The notes below the pieces were generated by a model, which ran no database searches, had not been told where the DNA came from, and worked only from the letters and a program-made list of their open reading frames with translations. Of a stretch of DNA of 64,000 nt, positions 37,078-44,780 are shown piece by piece. Every line of letters begins with the position of its first letter. Position 1 is the stretch's first letter. Origin of the DNA: an uncultured Flavobacteriaceae bacterium. GTDB taxonomy: Bacteria; Bacteroidota; Bacteroidia; Flavobacteriales; Flavobacteriaceae. A program made the translations under genes and the position numbers. The stretch is from contig CANLRK010000003.1 of NCBI GenBank assembly GCA_947493535.1, forward strand, positions 310,001 to 374,000, read 5' to 3'.

Positions 37078-38496
37078 TTAACAATCGGTCATATTAACAG
37101 ATATAGCTAAGCCTCCTTCGGAAGTTTCTTTGTATTTTAAGTTCATATCTTTAGCGGTTTCCCACATGGTATTAATTACTTTGTCTAAAGGAACTTTTAC
37201 ATGAGCAGGATCTCTATCTAAAGCCATTTCTGCAGCGTTAATAGCTTTTACAGCTCCCATAGAATTACGTTCAATGCATGGTATTTGTACTAAACCACCA
37301 ATAGGATCACAAGTAAGTCCTAAGTGATGTTCCATAGCTATTTCGGCAGCAATTAGCACTTGAGCAGGTGTACCTCCTAGTAATTCGCATAACGCGGCTG
37401 CAGCCATAGCTGAAGAAACTCCTATTTCTGCTTGGCATCCTCCCATAGCGGCAGATATGGTAGCATTCTTTTTAAATAGGCTTCCAATTTCACCAGCAAC
37501 TAATAAGAATTGTTTAATTTCTTTAAAGGCAGCTTCATGATTTTCTATGGTTAAATAATACATTAGTACCGCAGGTATTACTCCGGCACTTCCATTAGTT
37601 GGAGCAGTAACAATACGCCCTAGTGCTGCATTTACTTCGTTTACAGCTAAAGCATAACAGTCTACCCATTTTAAAATTTCACGAAACTTTACTTCGGTTT
37701 GTCTGATACTTTGCATCCAATTTTCAGGTGTATCATAATCAAAATTCTTTTTCAATTTTTGATGTAAATCATAGGCTCTGCGACGTACATTTAAACCACC
37801 AGGCAAAAAACCTTCGGAATGGCATCCAATGTATACACACTCTTGCATAGTTTTCCATATGCGTAATAGTTGAGTGTCAATTTCTTCTTCTGAGCGTAAT
37901 GTTTTTTCATTTTCTAAAACGATTTCTGAAATAGGAACATTCTTTTCTGTACAATAGTTTAACAGTTCCGTAGCGTATTGAATAGGATATGGAAACTCAG
38001 AAATATTAATACTTTCAGTAACTTCAGTTTCTTTTTCTTTAATAATAAAGCCACCTCCAATAGAATAAAATGTAGAACTAATAGCTTTGTTTTCTATGGT
38101 TGTTGCCGTAAAAGTAATTCCGTTGGAATGGAAAGGAAGAAACTCTTTATTGAAAACAATATGGTTGCTATTAAAAACTAAAGCGCGCTCTCCGTTGAAA
38201 TCTAAAGTGTTAGTACTTTTAATTGTGTCTATTATTTGTTGAATATTTTCTACAGGAACAGTTTCAGGATCAGCTCCACTTAAGCCTAACATAACAGCAT
38301 AGTCGGTAGCATGTCCTTTTCCTGTTAATGACAAAGAGCCGTATAAATCAACTCTAATTGACATTATTTGTTCAAAAAGATTATCGGTTTTCAATTCACC
38401 AATCCATCGTTCGGCAGCACGCCAAGGTCCCAAGGTGTGTGAACTAGAAGGCCCAACACCTATTTTTAACATGTCAAAAATACTTATTCGTTCCAT
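37078..38496 (-). CDS. sdaA: L-serine ammonia-lyase (iron-sulfur type)
   Basis: Deaminates serine to pyruvate with a 4Fe-4S cluster. At 472 residues it is the single-chain form: a beta domain with [15 protein letters not shown] at the start, and an alpha domain with [67 protein letters not shown], including the cysteines expected to bind the cluster. Divergent from the locus 2 kinase across a 256-base gap that carries tandem TATCCCT repeats. Confidence 0.93.
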   Translation of the reverse strand: MERISIFDMLKIGVGPSSSHTLGPWRAAERWIGELKTDNLFEQIMSIRVDLYGSLSLTGKGHATDYAVMLGLSGADPETVPVENIQQIIDTIKSTNTLDFNGERALVFNSNHIVFNKEFLPFHSNGITFTATTIENKAISSTFYSIGGGFIIKEKETEVTESINISEFPYPIQYATELLNYCTEKNVPISEIVLENEKTLRSEEEIDTQLLRIWKTMQECVYIGCHSEGFLPGGLNVRRRAYDLHQKLKKNFDYDTPENWMQSIRQTEVKFREILKWVDCYALAVNEVNAALGRIVTAPTNGSAGVIPAVLMYYLTIENHEAAFKEIKQFLLVAGEIGSLFKKNATISAAMGGCQAEIGVSSAMAAAALCELLGGTPAQVLIAAEIAMEHHLGLTCDPIGGLVQIPCIERNSMGAVKAINAAEMALDRDPAHVKVPLDKVINTMWETAKDMNLKYKETSEGGLAISVNMTDC

Positions 38497-38612
38497 ATAA
38501 AATATTCCAACCTACTAAATTAATTAAAATAATAAATAATACTAAGTTAATTGCATTTTAAATTAAATAAACTGTGTGTATTAATCTACAAAAATTAAAT
38601 AGTTATTATTTA

Positions 38613-38640
38613 TATCCCTATAAAAATAGTTTCTATCCCT
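38613..38640 (+). promoter_or_regulatory. Candidate LytTR operator 1, locus 2 (tandem TATCCCT)
   Basis: TATCCCT at 38613-38619 and again at 38634-38640, exactly 21 bp start to start. Matching pairs recur at 41473 and 41760. It lies between sdaA and the kinase gene; the orientation matches the other two sites, pointing to the kinase-regulator operon, hence autoregulation. A TATAATG-like sequence starts 29 bases beyond it. Confidence 0.6.
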
Positions 38641-38726
38641 GCATTTCTAGTTTAGTTGTTTAATTAAATTATAATGCAACAATAGTTTACTCACTTAACC
38701 TATAAAATATTGCTCGCTATAAGATG

Positions 38727-38734
38727 TATATTTG
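38727..38734 (+). promoter_or_regulatory. Candidate -7 element before the locus 2 kinase
   Basis: TATATTTG matches the flavobacterial TAnnTTTG consensus and lies 18 bases before the TTG start. A TTG at 38710-38712 could be the -33 element, but the 14-base spacing is shorter than usual. An alternative start point lies nearer the tandem repeats. Confidence 0.35.
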
Positions 38735-38752
38735 TAAGTAAAAATTATTGCT

Positions 38753-40726
38753 TTGAAAAAATGCTTTTCTACATATGTTATTGTTCTGTTAGGGATATTT
38801 TTTGTGTTTCAAGATGTTAAAGCTCAACAGTCAAATTTTGAACAAGATTTTATGGCTTTAGATGCATTGGATAAATTGACATACTATGAAAATTTAAACG
38901 ATTCATTAAAAAAAGTTCATGCTGATTTTTTTATAAAGAACAGTAAAACGTTTGAAAATAATTACAAAACAAACGAATTACTAAAAAGATTAAAATTTAC
39001 TAACGCACGTTTGAATTATTTTGCTGGAAATTATATTGAAAGTATAAATATACTCAACACGCTCATAACACAAAAAGACTATCCATTAAAGCAACAGGAT
39101 AGTATGGATGTATATGACGAGTTAAAAAAATCATATTATAAATTAAAGCTTTATCCGGAAATTTTTGAGGTAAATGCAAAAATTAAACAATTAATAGGTA
39201 GAGGAGCTGAATATCCATTATGGACTTACAATATGAATAGTTTGTTATATGCGAGATTACTCCAGTATGATAAAGCTACAAAAGCATTGCAAGAAGAAAT
39301 TGATAAGTTAAAACAGATTAAAAACAGAGATTCATTAATACTACCATCAGCTTATAATGATTTAGGGTATTATTTTTTTGAAACCAAAAAAAATGACAGT
39401 GCATTATTAAATTTTCAGCGTTCATTAGCGTATGCTGAAAGATCTTTGAAATTAAGCAATAAAGATTTATATGAAAGATTAACTGCCGTTGTAAAAGGAA
39501 ATATAGCAGAGGTATATATGCGTAAAAAGAAGTATAGTAAAGCTGTTAATTTATTAAAAGAAGATATCAGAGTAGGTGTTGCAACAAAGAATAACATGGT
39601 AAGCACATTTTATAGCTATAGTTTGCTAGTGAATTGTTATTTAGAATTAAAAGAATTTAATAAAGCTGAAAGTGTTATTGCTGAAGCTGAACAGTACATA
39701 CCTTTATTAACAAGTAGAATCCCTGTAGTTGACTTTTACATAAATAAATCAAATTTTTTTGAAAAAAGTAATGAGATTGATTCCGCAAATTTCTACTTAA
39801 AAAAAGCATTTAAAATTAAAGATTCTCTCTCGGTAAAAGGGATGAATGATATTTTAGCTAGTAATGAGTTAATACATAATATTACAGAAAAACAGCGCTT
39901 GATTGAAAAACATCAAGTGGCTTTAAAAAATCAGGAACTTCACCTAAAAAACAAGCAAAAAAACATACTAGTCTTATTTGCTTTGTTATTATCTTTTTTA
40001 TTAGCACTAAGTTTATTTGTAGTTTTTAAACTAAAAAAAAACAGGCATGAAATTAAAATTAAGAATGGTGAAATTATTCAAAAAAATAAAGAGATAGCGA
40101 AAGCTTTATTAGAAAAAGATGTATTGTTAAAAGAAGTACATCATAGAGTAAAAAATAATCTTCAAGTAATATCTGGTTTATTAGAATTACAAAATGTCAA
40201 CATAACCGATGAGAGTGTAAAACTAGCTTTAAAAGAAGGTCAAAACAGAATTCAATCAGTAGCCTTAGTTCATAAAATGATGTATCAGTCAGATAATATG
40301 AGTAAGGTAAACATGGAAAAATATTTTAAAGAATTGGTGCAAGTATTAGCATCGTCCTATGCGAAAGCGGATAAAAATATAATTACTTCAATTAACGCGA
40401 ATGGAGTAGATTTAGATATAACGCTAGCTGTGCCACTAAGTTTAATAGTTAATGAAGCGGTATGTAATGCATATAAACACGCTTTTGTAGAAAAAAAAGA
40501 AGGAAAGATAGATGTAAGTGTTACTCAGTTACATAACAAGCAGTTTCAGTTAACAATAAAAGATGATGGAGTTGGTTTACCAGAAAATTTTTCTAAAGAT
40601 TCAATAAAGTCAATAGGTTTTGATTTAATAAAAGGATTAACTAAACAGTTAAAAGGAAAATTGAATGTAAAAGGAATAAATGGGACAGAAATTATAATAT
40701 CATTTTTAGATAGTGAGAAAAAATGA
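38753..40726 (+). CDS. TPR sensor histidine kinase (HisKA_2 type), locus 2
   Basis: A 657-residue paralogue of the kinase at 24242. Order: signal peptide (to about 25), TPR-like repeats, a membrane helix near 400-427 (ILVLFALLLSFLLALSLFVVF), a coiled linker, a HisKA_2 domain with KEVHHRVKNNLQVISGLLEL, and a HATPase domain with NEAVCNAYKHAF and IKDDGVGLP. Start is TTG at 38753; no in-frame ATG precedes the signal peptide. The regulator gene overlaps its end by four bases. Ligand unknown; TPR domains suggest protein contact in the periplasm. Confidence 0.87.
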   Translation: MKKCFSTYVIVLLGIFFVFQDVKAQQSNFEQDFMALDALDKLTYYENLNDSLKKVHADFFIKNSKTFENNYKTNELLKRLKFTNARLNYFAGNYIESINILNTLITQKDYPLKQQDSMDVYDELKKSYYKLKLYPEIFEVNAKIKQLIGRGAEYPLWTYNMNSLLYARLLQYDKATKALQEEIDKLKQIKNRDSLILPSAYNDLGYYFFETKKNDSALLNFQRSLAYAERSLKLSNKDLYERLTAVVKGNIAEVYMRKKKYSKAVNLLKEDIRVGVATKNNMVSTFYSYSLLVNCYLELKEFNKAESVIAEAEQYIPLLTSRIPVVDFYINKSNFFEKSNEIDSANFYLKKAFKIKDSLSVKGMNDILASNELIHNITEKQRLIEKHQVALKNQELHLKNKQKNILVLFALLLSFLLALSLFVVFKLKKNRHEIKIKNGEIIQKNKEIAKALLEKDVLLKEVHHRVKNNLQVISGLLELQNVNITDESVKLALKEGQNRIQSVALVHKMMYQSDNMSKVNMEKYFKELVQVLASSYAKADKNIITSINANGVDLDITLAVPLSLIVNEAVCNAYKHAFVEKKEGKIDVSVTQLHNKQFQLTIKDDGVGLPENFSKDSIKSIGFDLIKGLTKQLKGKLNVKGINGTEIIISFLDSEKK

Positions 40727-41457
40727 AAAAAACAGTTAAAATATTAGTTGTTGAGGATGAATATATAACAGCAAAAACATTGGCTAACTTTTTGGAGCAA
40801 AGCGGATACGATGTTGTAGGTTGTGCTATGGATGTTGAAGAAACCCTAAATTACTTACAAACAAAAGAGGTCGATTGTGTTATTTTAGATATTAATTTAA
40901 ATGATAAAAAAGATGGTGTTTGGGTAGCAAACACTATAAAACAAAAATATAACATTCCTTTTTTATTTTTAACAGCTTATACCGATAAAGATACTGTAGC
41001 AAGAGCTATAGCTTCTAGTCCATATGGTTTTTTAGCTAAACCTTTTCAAAAAGCAGAATTATTCTCAGCAATTGAGATAGCACTAAATAAGCATAATGAA
41101 TTAATTGCCGTACAAAAAGAAACTACAAAAGAAGACAATGTACAAACGTTATTTATAAAAAATATTGATCGTTTTGATAAGGTAGCTGTAAGTGATATTT
41201 ACTCAATAGAATCTCAAAAAAACTATTTACTTATTCAAACAGAAACAATGTTGTATAAGCATAGAGCTACATTAAAAGAATTTTCAACATTACTACCGTC
41301 TAATTTGTTTATAAAAACGCACCGAGCTTTTTTAGTAAATAAAACTAAAATCATAGCAGTAGATAGAACGAACAGTAGCTTAAAAATATTAAATAAAAAC
41401 ATACCTATTTCAAAAGCGTATAAGCAACAAGTGTTGCAGGAAATTAATTTTATGTAA
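40723..41457 (+). CDS. LytTR response regulator, locus 2
   Basis: A 244-residue response regulator: receiver domain with Asp56 as phosphorylation site (VDCVILDINLN) and the Lys in FLAKPF, then a LytTR domain from about 145 (VSDIYSIESQKNYLLIQTET; LFIKTHRAFLVNKTKII; NIPISKAYKQQV). Four-base overlap with the kinase gene indicates coupling. Three TATCCC tandem repeats with 21-bp spacing surround it (38613, 41473, 41760) and are the natural candidates for its binding sites. Confidence 0.9.
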   Translation: MKKTVKILVVEDEYITAKTLANFLEQSGYDVVGCAMDVEETLNYLQTKEVDCVILDINLNDKKDGVWVANTIKQKYNIPFLFLTAYTDKDTVARAIASSPYGFLAKPFQKAELFSAIEIALNKHNELIAVQKETTKEDNVQTLFIKNIDRFDKVAVSDIYSIESQKNYLLIQTETMLYKHRATLKEFSTLLPSNLFIKTHRAFLVNKTKIIAVDRTNSSLKILNKNIPISKAYKQQVLQEINFM

Positions 41458-41472
41458 CATATTTTCTCATTT

Positions 41473-41500
41473 TATCCCCGCAAATAAACGACCTATCCCT
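41473..41500 (+). promoter_or_regulatory. Candidate LytTR operator 2, locus 2
   Basis: TATCCCC at 41473 and TATCCCT at 41494, 21 bp start to start. The second copy ends 29 bases before TATCTTTG (41530-41537), a match to the TAnnTTTG -7 element, which in turn precedes the candidate small RNA. Confidence 0.62.
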
Positions 41501-41529
41501 TTTATGTGAAATTAAAATTTTATTGCGCT

Positions 41530-41537
41530 TATCTTTG
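41530..41537 (+). promoter_or_regulatory. -7 element of the candidate small RNA
   Basis: TATCTTTG matches TAnnTTTG. No good -33 TTG lies at the usual distance, as expected if an activator bound at 41473-41500 replaces it. The transcript would begin near 41543. Confidence 0.5.
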
Positions 41538-41542
41538 CTGCA

Positions 41543-41720
41543 GTTGTAGTTTTTTCGGGTAATTTAAACACGCAACGAAGTAGAGTAGTACTTTAAAAAG
41601 TATACCTACAAAGGCTTGTGGTATTATTTTTTTGAAATAGGGTTTTTAAAGTTAATTCGGGTATTAATTTTATAAGCAAGCCAAAAAAACAAAAGAGAGC
41701 TATTATAGCTCTCTTTTTTA
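41543..41720 (+). ncRNA. Candidate LytTR-controlled small RNA
   Basis: This is most of the 393-base gap between the regulator gene and the first S74 gene, the only gene-free stretch above 300 bases in the window. It begins after a -7 element and ends at a strong terminator at 41691-41719. It has no ATG, and its few GTG/TTG triplets reach a stop within a few codons. Pairing is possible between GGCTTG (41613-41618) and CAAGCC (41677-41682), with a smaller TACTTT/AAAGTA hairpin before it. TTCGGGTA occurs twice (41554, 41656). A new promoter-like site follows the terminator. The start is estimated, and no known RNA family is recognised. Confidence 0.5.
41691..41719 (+). terminator. Intrinsic terminator in the locus 2 gap
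   Basis: AAAAGAGAGCTA, a TTA loop, TAGCTCTCTTTTTT: a 12-pair stem with a T run. It is 233 bases after the regulator gene and upstream of the S74 promoter-like site, so it would end the candidate small RNA (or read-through from the kinase operon). Confidence 0.85.
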
Positions 41721-41759
41721 TTGATACGCAAAAACGAATCAATAGTTCCATTATTTTTC

Positions 41760-41787
41760 TATCCCTATAAAATATTGTTTCGCCCCA
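41760..41787 (+). promoter_or_regulatory. Candidate LytTR operator 3, before the S74 pair
   Basis: TATCCCT at 41760 with a weaker partner, CGCCCCA, exactly 21 bp on at 41781. A -7-like TAATCTTG starts at 41816, 28 bases after the second copy, the same geometry as at the small RNA promoter. The S74 ATG follows at 41851. Confidence 0.52.
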
Positions 41788-41815
41788 GATTTTTTATAAA
41801 CTCATCAAGTGTTTA

Positions 41816-41823
41816 TAATCTTG
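41816..41823 (+). promoter_or_regulatory. -7-like element of the S74 operon
   Basis: TAATCTTG matches TAnnTTTG at all but one fixed base and lies 27 bases before the ATG. Its distance from the tandem repeat agrees with the small RNA promoter. Confidence 0.4.
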
Positions 41824-41850
41824 ACCCTATCCAAATTTAAATTAGTTAAA

Positions 41851-43485
41851 ATGAAAAAAATAGTACATTATCTATTGTTGTTTCCAATAACTCTTGTTGC
41901 TCAAGTAGGAATAGGAACTACAACACCAGATGATAGCGCAATGTTAGAAGTAGATGCTACAGATAAAGGAGTGTTAATTCCTAGAGTAGCAATAACAAAC
42001 TTAAGTACTCCAGCGCCAGTAGTATCCCCAGTAGAAAGTTTACTAGTATACAATACAACTATAGCTACTGGTGTGGGGTTCCATTATTGGGATGGTTCAC
42101 AGTGGGTTCCGTTAAGTGGAGCGGCTGTAAATGACGGTGATTGGACTTTGGTAGGTAATAATATGTACAATGCAAATTCTGGTTATGTAGGTGTTGGTAC
42201 AGCTACACCAACGGCAAAATTGCATGTAGAAGATACTTCTGGTGCAACCGTCGTAGCATTTAATGATGGATTTGAAGACAATACAGTAGCTCCTTTTGTT
42301 ACCTCGGGAACGGGGGGGGATTGGACTATTACGTCAGCAGCTGGTGAATTTAATACAGGGGTATATGGAGCAGGATCTGGTTCAGGAGTTGATAGTAGCG
42401 AATCAAGATTAGAATTAACAGTTACTGTCCCTATAGGCGGATCCGCATATTCATTTGATTATAGGGTTGATAGTGAAGGAAGCTATGACTATTTACGCTT
42501 TTATGTAAACGATGTGCAAGAAGCAGGAGCTTCATGGTCTGGTACTGTAGCTTGGGCTAATTATGCAGGTACACTACCAGCAGGAACCCATACCTTATCA
42601 TGGAGGTATACTAAAGATAGTAGTACTAGTTCGGGTTTAGATAGGGCTTTTATTGATAATGTTTCAATTGCTTCTACAACTAGCGGGCAACCAGTAGTTA
42701 GAATTGTAGATGGTTTTCAGGCGGCAGGAAGAGTATTAACCTCAGATGCCAATGGTAACGCAACATGGCAAGATGCTGGGGCTGATAATGACTGGACTAT
42801 AACTGGTGCAGATATGCATAATGTTAATACGGGTAATGTTGGGGTTGGTACAACTTCTCCAGTAGAAAAATTTCATGTGTATGGACAACGTATGTTAATA
42901 GAGAATAGTGGGAATGATGCGGTTTATAGTACGTATAATACTAGTACTAGTAAAGGGTATGAGTTGATAGGAAGTTATCCAGCATGGCACGGTGATGCCA
43001 TTTTTATAGGTGGATATAATGTAAATCATACAGGTAATGGTTATGATAATGCCGACCAAATAATTTGTGGGGGAACCAACGGTTCATTACCTATTACTGC
43101 AACAGCATTTAATGTAGCAAGTTCAGAAAATTATAAGAAAAATATATCTGAACTTCAGTACGGACTTGATGCTGTTTTAAAAATAAAGCCAGTGAAGTAT
43201 CAGTATAATTTTGATAAAACTGGTTTATATACTATAGGTTTTATTGCAGAGGAGGTGAGTGAAATAATTCCAGAGGTTGTTTCTCATGAAAATGGAGCAC
43301 ATAAAATAGTGTCTCACAAAGAAGGTAAGCCAGTTTCTATGGATTACTCAAAAATGAGTGCTGTTTTGGTAAATGCAGTTAAAGAACAATACTCAAAAGT
43401 GCAAGAGTTAAAACAGAATAACACAGAGTTAAAGCAACGTTTGGCAAAAATTGAACAAGAACTTAAAAAAAGGACTAACAAGTAA
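41851..43485 (+). CDS. S74 tail-fibre-like surface protein with an inserted jelly-roll domain
   Basis: A 544-residue protein: signal peptide ending TLVAQ, the VGIGTTTPDDSAMLEVDATD opening, then LIPRVAI and an NYWDG-like stalk start (FHYWDGSQW). Between HVED (near residue 128) and PVVRIVDG a domain of about 150 residues is inserted (DGFEDNTVAPFVTSG; SYDYLRFYVNDVQEAG; AGTHTLSWRYTKD), resembling MAM/cleaved-adhesin jelly rolls. The end is a Peptidase_S74 chaperone (SSENYKKNI; IGFIAEEVSEIIPEVV) plus coiled coil. The codon at 41809 would add a non-signal leader, so ATG 41851 is preferred. The next S74 gene begins ten bases later. Confidence 0.85.
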   Translation: MKKIVHYLLLFPITLVAQVGIGTTTPDDSAMLEVDATDKGVLIPRVAITNLSTPAPVVSPVESLLVYNTTIATGVGFHYWDGSQWVPLSGAAVNDGDWTLVGNNMYNANSGYVGVGTATPTAKLHVEDTSGATVVAFNDGFEDNTVAPFVTSGTGGDWTITSAAGEFNTGVYGAGSGSGVDSSESRLELTVTVPIGGSAYSFDYRVDSEGSYDYLRFYVNDVQEAGASWSGTVAWANYAGTLPAGTHTLSWRYTKDSSTSSGLDRAFIDNVSIASTTSGQPVVRIVDGFQAAGRVLTSDANGNATWQDAGADNDWTITGADMHNVNTGNVGVGTTSPVEKFHVYGQRMLIENSGNDAVYSTYNTSTSKGYELIGSYPAWHGDAIFIGGYNVNHTGNGYDNADQIICGGTNGSLPITATAFNVASSENYKKNISELQYGLDAVLKIKPVKYQYNFDKTGLYTIGFIAEEVSEIIPEVVSHENGAHKIVSHKEGKPVSMDYSKMSAVLVNAVKEQYSKVQELKQNNTELKQRLAKIEQELKKRTNK

Positions 43486-43495
43486 GAGTAGTTGT

Positions 43496-44701
43496 ATGAA
43501 AAATAATTTACTAAGTATTATGATGCTACTTCCTTTAACAATTTTTGCTCAAGTGGGTATAGGGACTACTGTACCTAATACATGTACGAAGTTAGATGTA
43601 GTAGCAAATGATAAAGGGGTATTAGTGCCTCGTGTAGCAATAGCAAACTTAAATACACCAGCACCAGTAGCGTCACCACAAGAAAGCTTATTGGTTTATA
43701 ATACCACAATAGCTACAGGAGTAGGGTTTCATTATTGGAATGGAACTCAGTGGATACCTTTATCAGGCACAGCAACGGCTGATAATGATTGGACTGTTGT
43801 TGGAAATGATATGTATAATGCAAATAGTGGTAATGTAGGTGTAGGAACCCTAAGTCCATCACTATTATTACATGTAGAAGATGCAGCACCAGCTTTACGA
43901 ATAGTAAGTGGAACGGAAGCTAATGGATTGGTGCTAGTTTCTGATGCAAATGGAAATGCAAACTGGGGTACAATGAGTCTAGATGAAGACTGGATTATAT
44001 CTGGGAATGATATGTATAACGCTAACACAGGAAATGTAGAGGTTGGTACAATTTCTACCAAAACCTATACAGCAAAGTTTGCAGTAGAAACTAATCGAGT
44101 TCTGTTAGAAAATACAGGAAATACAGTAATAAGTTCTAAAATAGCTTCTTTTTCTCCCACAAGAGCATATGAATTAATAGGAACATATACAGATGCAGGT
44201 TTCAATCCAAACGCAATTTATATTGGAGGTTATAATGTAAATAATACTGCTGGTGCTGGATATGATGTAGCTGATAGAATTTATTGTGGTAAAAACTTCA
44301 GTAATCCAGGCGCTTCTATACCAATTACAGCTACAGCATTCAATATTGCTAGCTCAAGAAAATATAAAAAAAATATTACGGAATTGAAATATGGCTTGGC
44401 TGATGTGTTAAAAATCAATCCAGTTACATACCAATATATTTCTGATAAATCAGGGGTATTTACCGTTGGTTATATTGCTGAACAAGTAAGTGAAATCATA
44501 CCAGAAGTGGTTACTTATGAAGATGATAACCGTAAAATTGTTTCTCGTGAAGAAGGAAAACCGGTTTCAATGGATTATTCTAAAATGAATGCTGTTTTAG
44601 TAAATGCGGTTAAAGAACAACAAAAAGAAATTAAATTTCTTGAAAACGAAAACAACATGTTAGATAAACAACTAGCAAAGCTTGAACGCTTATTGTTTTA
44701 A
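43496..44701 (+). CDS. S74 tail-fibre-like surface protein, paralogue without the insert
   Basis: A 401-residue protein, colinear with its upstream neighbour except for the missing insert: signal peptide ending TIFAQ, VGIGTTVPNTCTKLDVVAND, two stalk repeats of the pattern DxDWxxxGNDMYNANxGNV, then the S74 domain (SSRKYKKNITELKYGL; VGYIAEQVSEIIPEVV) and a coiled coil. Ser and Lys of the presumed self-cleavage motif are kept. The ATG at 43496 begins a clean signal peptide; the open frame from 43451 overlaps the upstream gene. A terminator follows. Confidence 0.87.
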   Translation: MKNNLLSIMMLLPLTIFAQVGIGTTVPNTCTKLDVVANDKGVLVPRVAIANLNTPAPVASPQESLLVYNTTIATGVGFHYWNGTQWIPLSGTATADNDWTVVGNDMYNANSGNVGVGTLSPSLLLHVEDAAPALRIVSGTEANGLVLVSDANGNANWGTMSLDEDWIISGNDMYNANTGNVEVGTISTKTYTAKFAVETNRVLLENTGNTVISSKIASFSPTRAYELIGTYTDAGFNPNAIYIGGYNVNNTAGAGYDVADRIYCGKNFSNPGASIPITATAFNIASSRKYKKNITELKYGLADVLKINPVTYQYISDKSGVFTVGYIAEQVSEIIPEVVTYEDDNRKIVSREEGKPVSMDYSKMNAVLVNAVKEQQKEIKFLENENNMLDKQLAKLERLLF

Positions 44702-44720
44702 TCTCAAACCCCAAATACCT

Positions 44721-44762
44721 AAAGGGTTAAACAGCATATTTAATGTTATTTAACCCTTTTTT
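44721..44762 (+). terminator. Intrinsic terminator after the S74 pair
   Basis: AAAGGGTTAAA ... TTTAACCCTTT with 17 bases between and a T run: an 11-pair stem. It lies 19 bases after the S74 stop and separates the pair from the GH85 gene. Confidence 0.78.
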
Positions 44763-44780
44763 ACACCTAAAAAATAAAAA

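Noticed and set aside
41809-41850. Upstream start for the first locus 2 S74 protein
   Set aside because: The extra 14 residues precede a clean MKK signal peptide and overlap the predicted -7 element.
43451-43495. Upstream start for the second S74 protein
   Set aside because: It would overlap the preceding gene and put 15 polar residues before the signal peptide at 43496.
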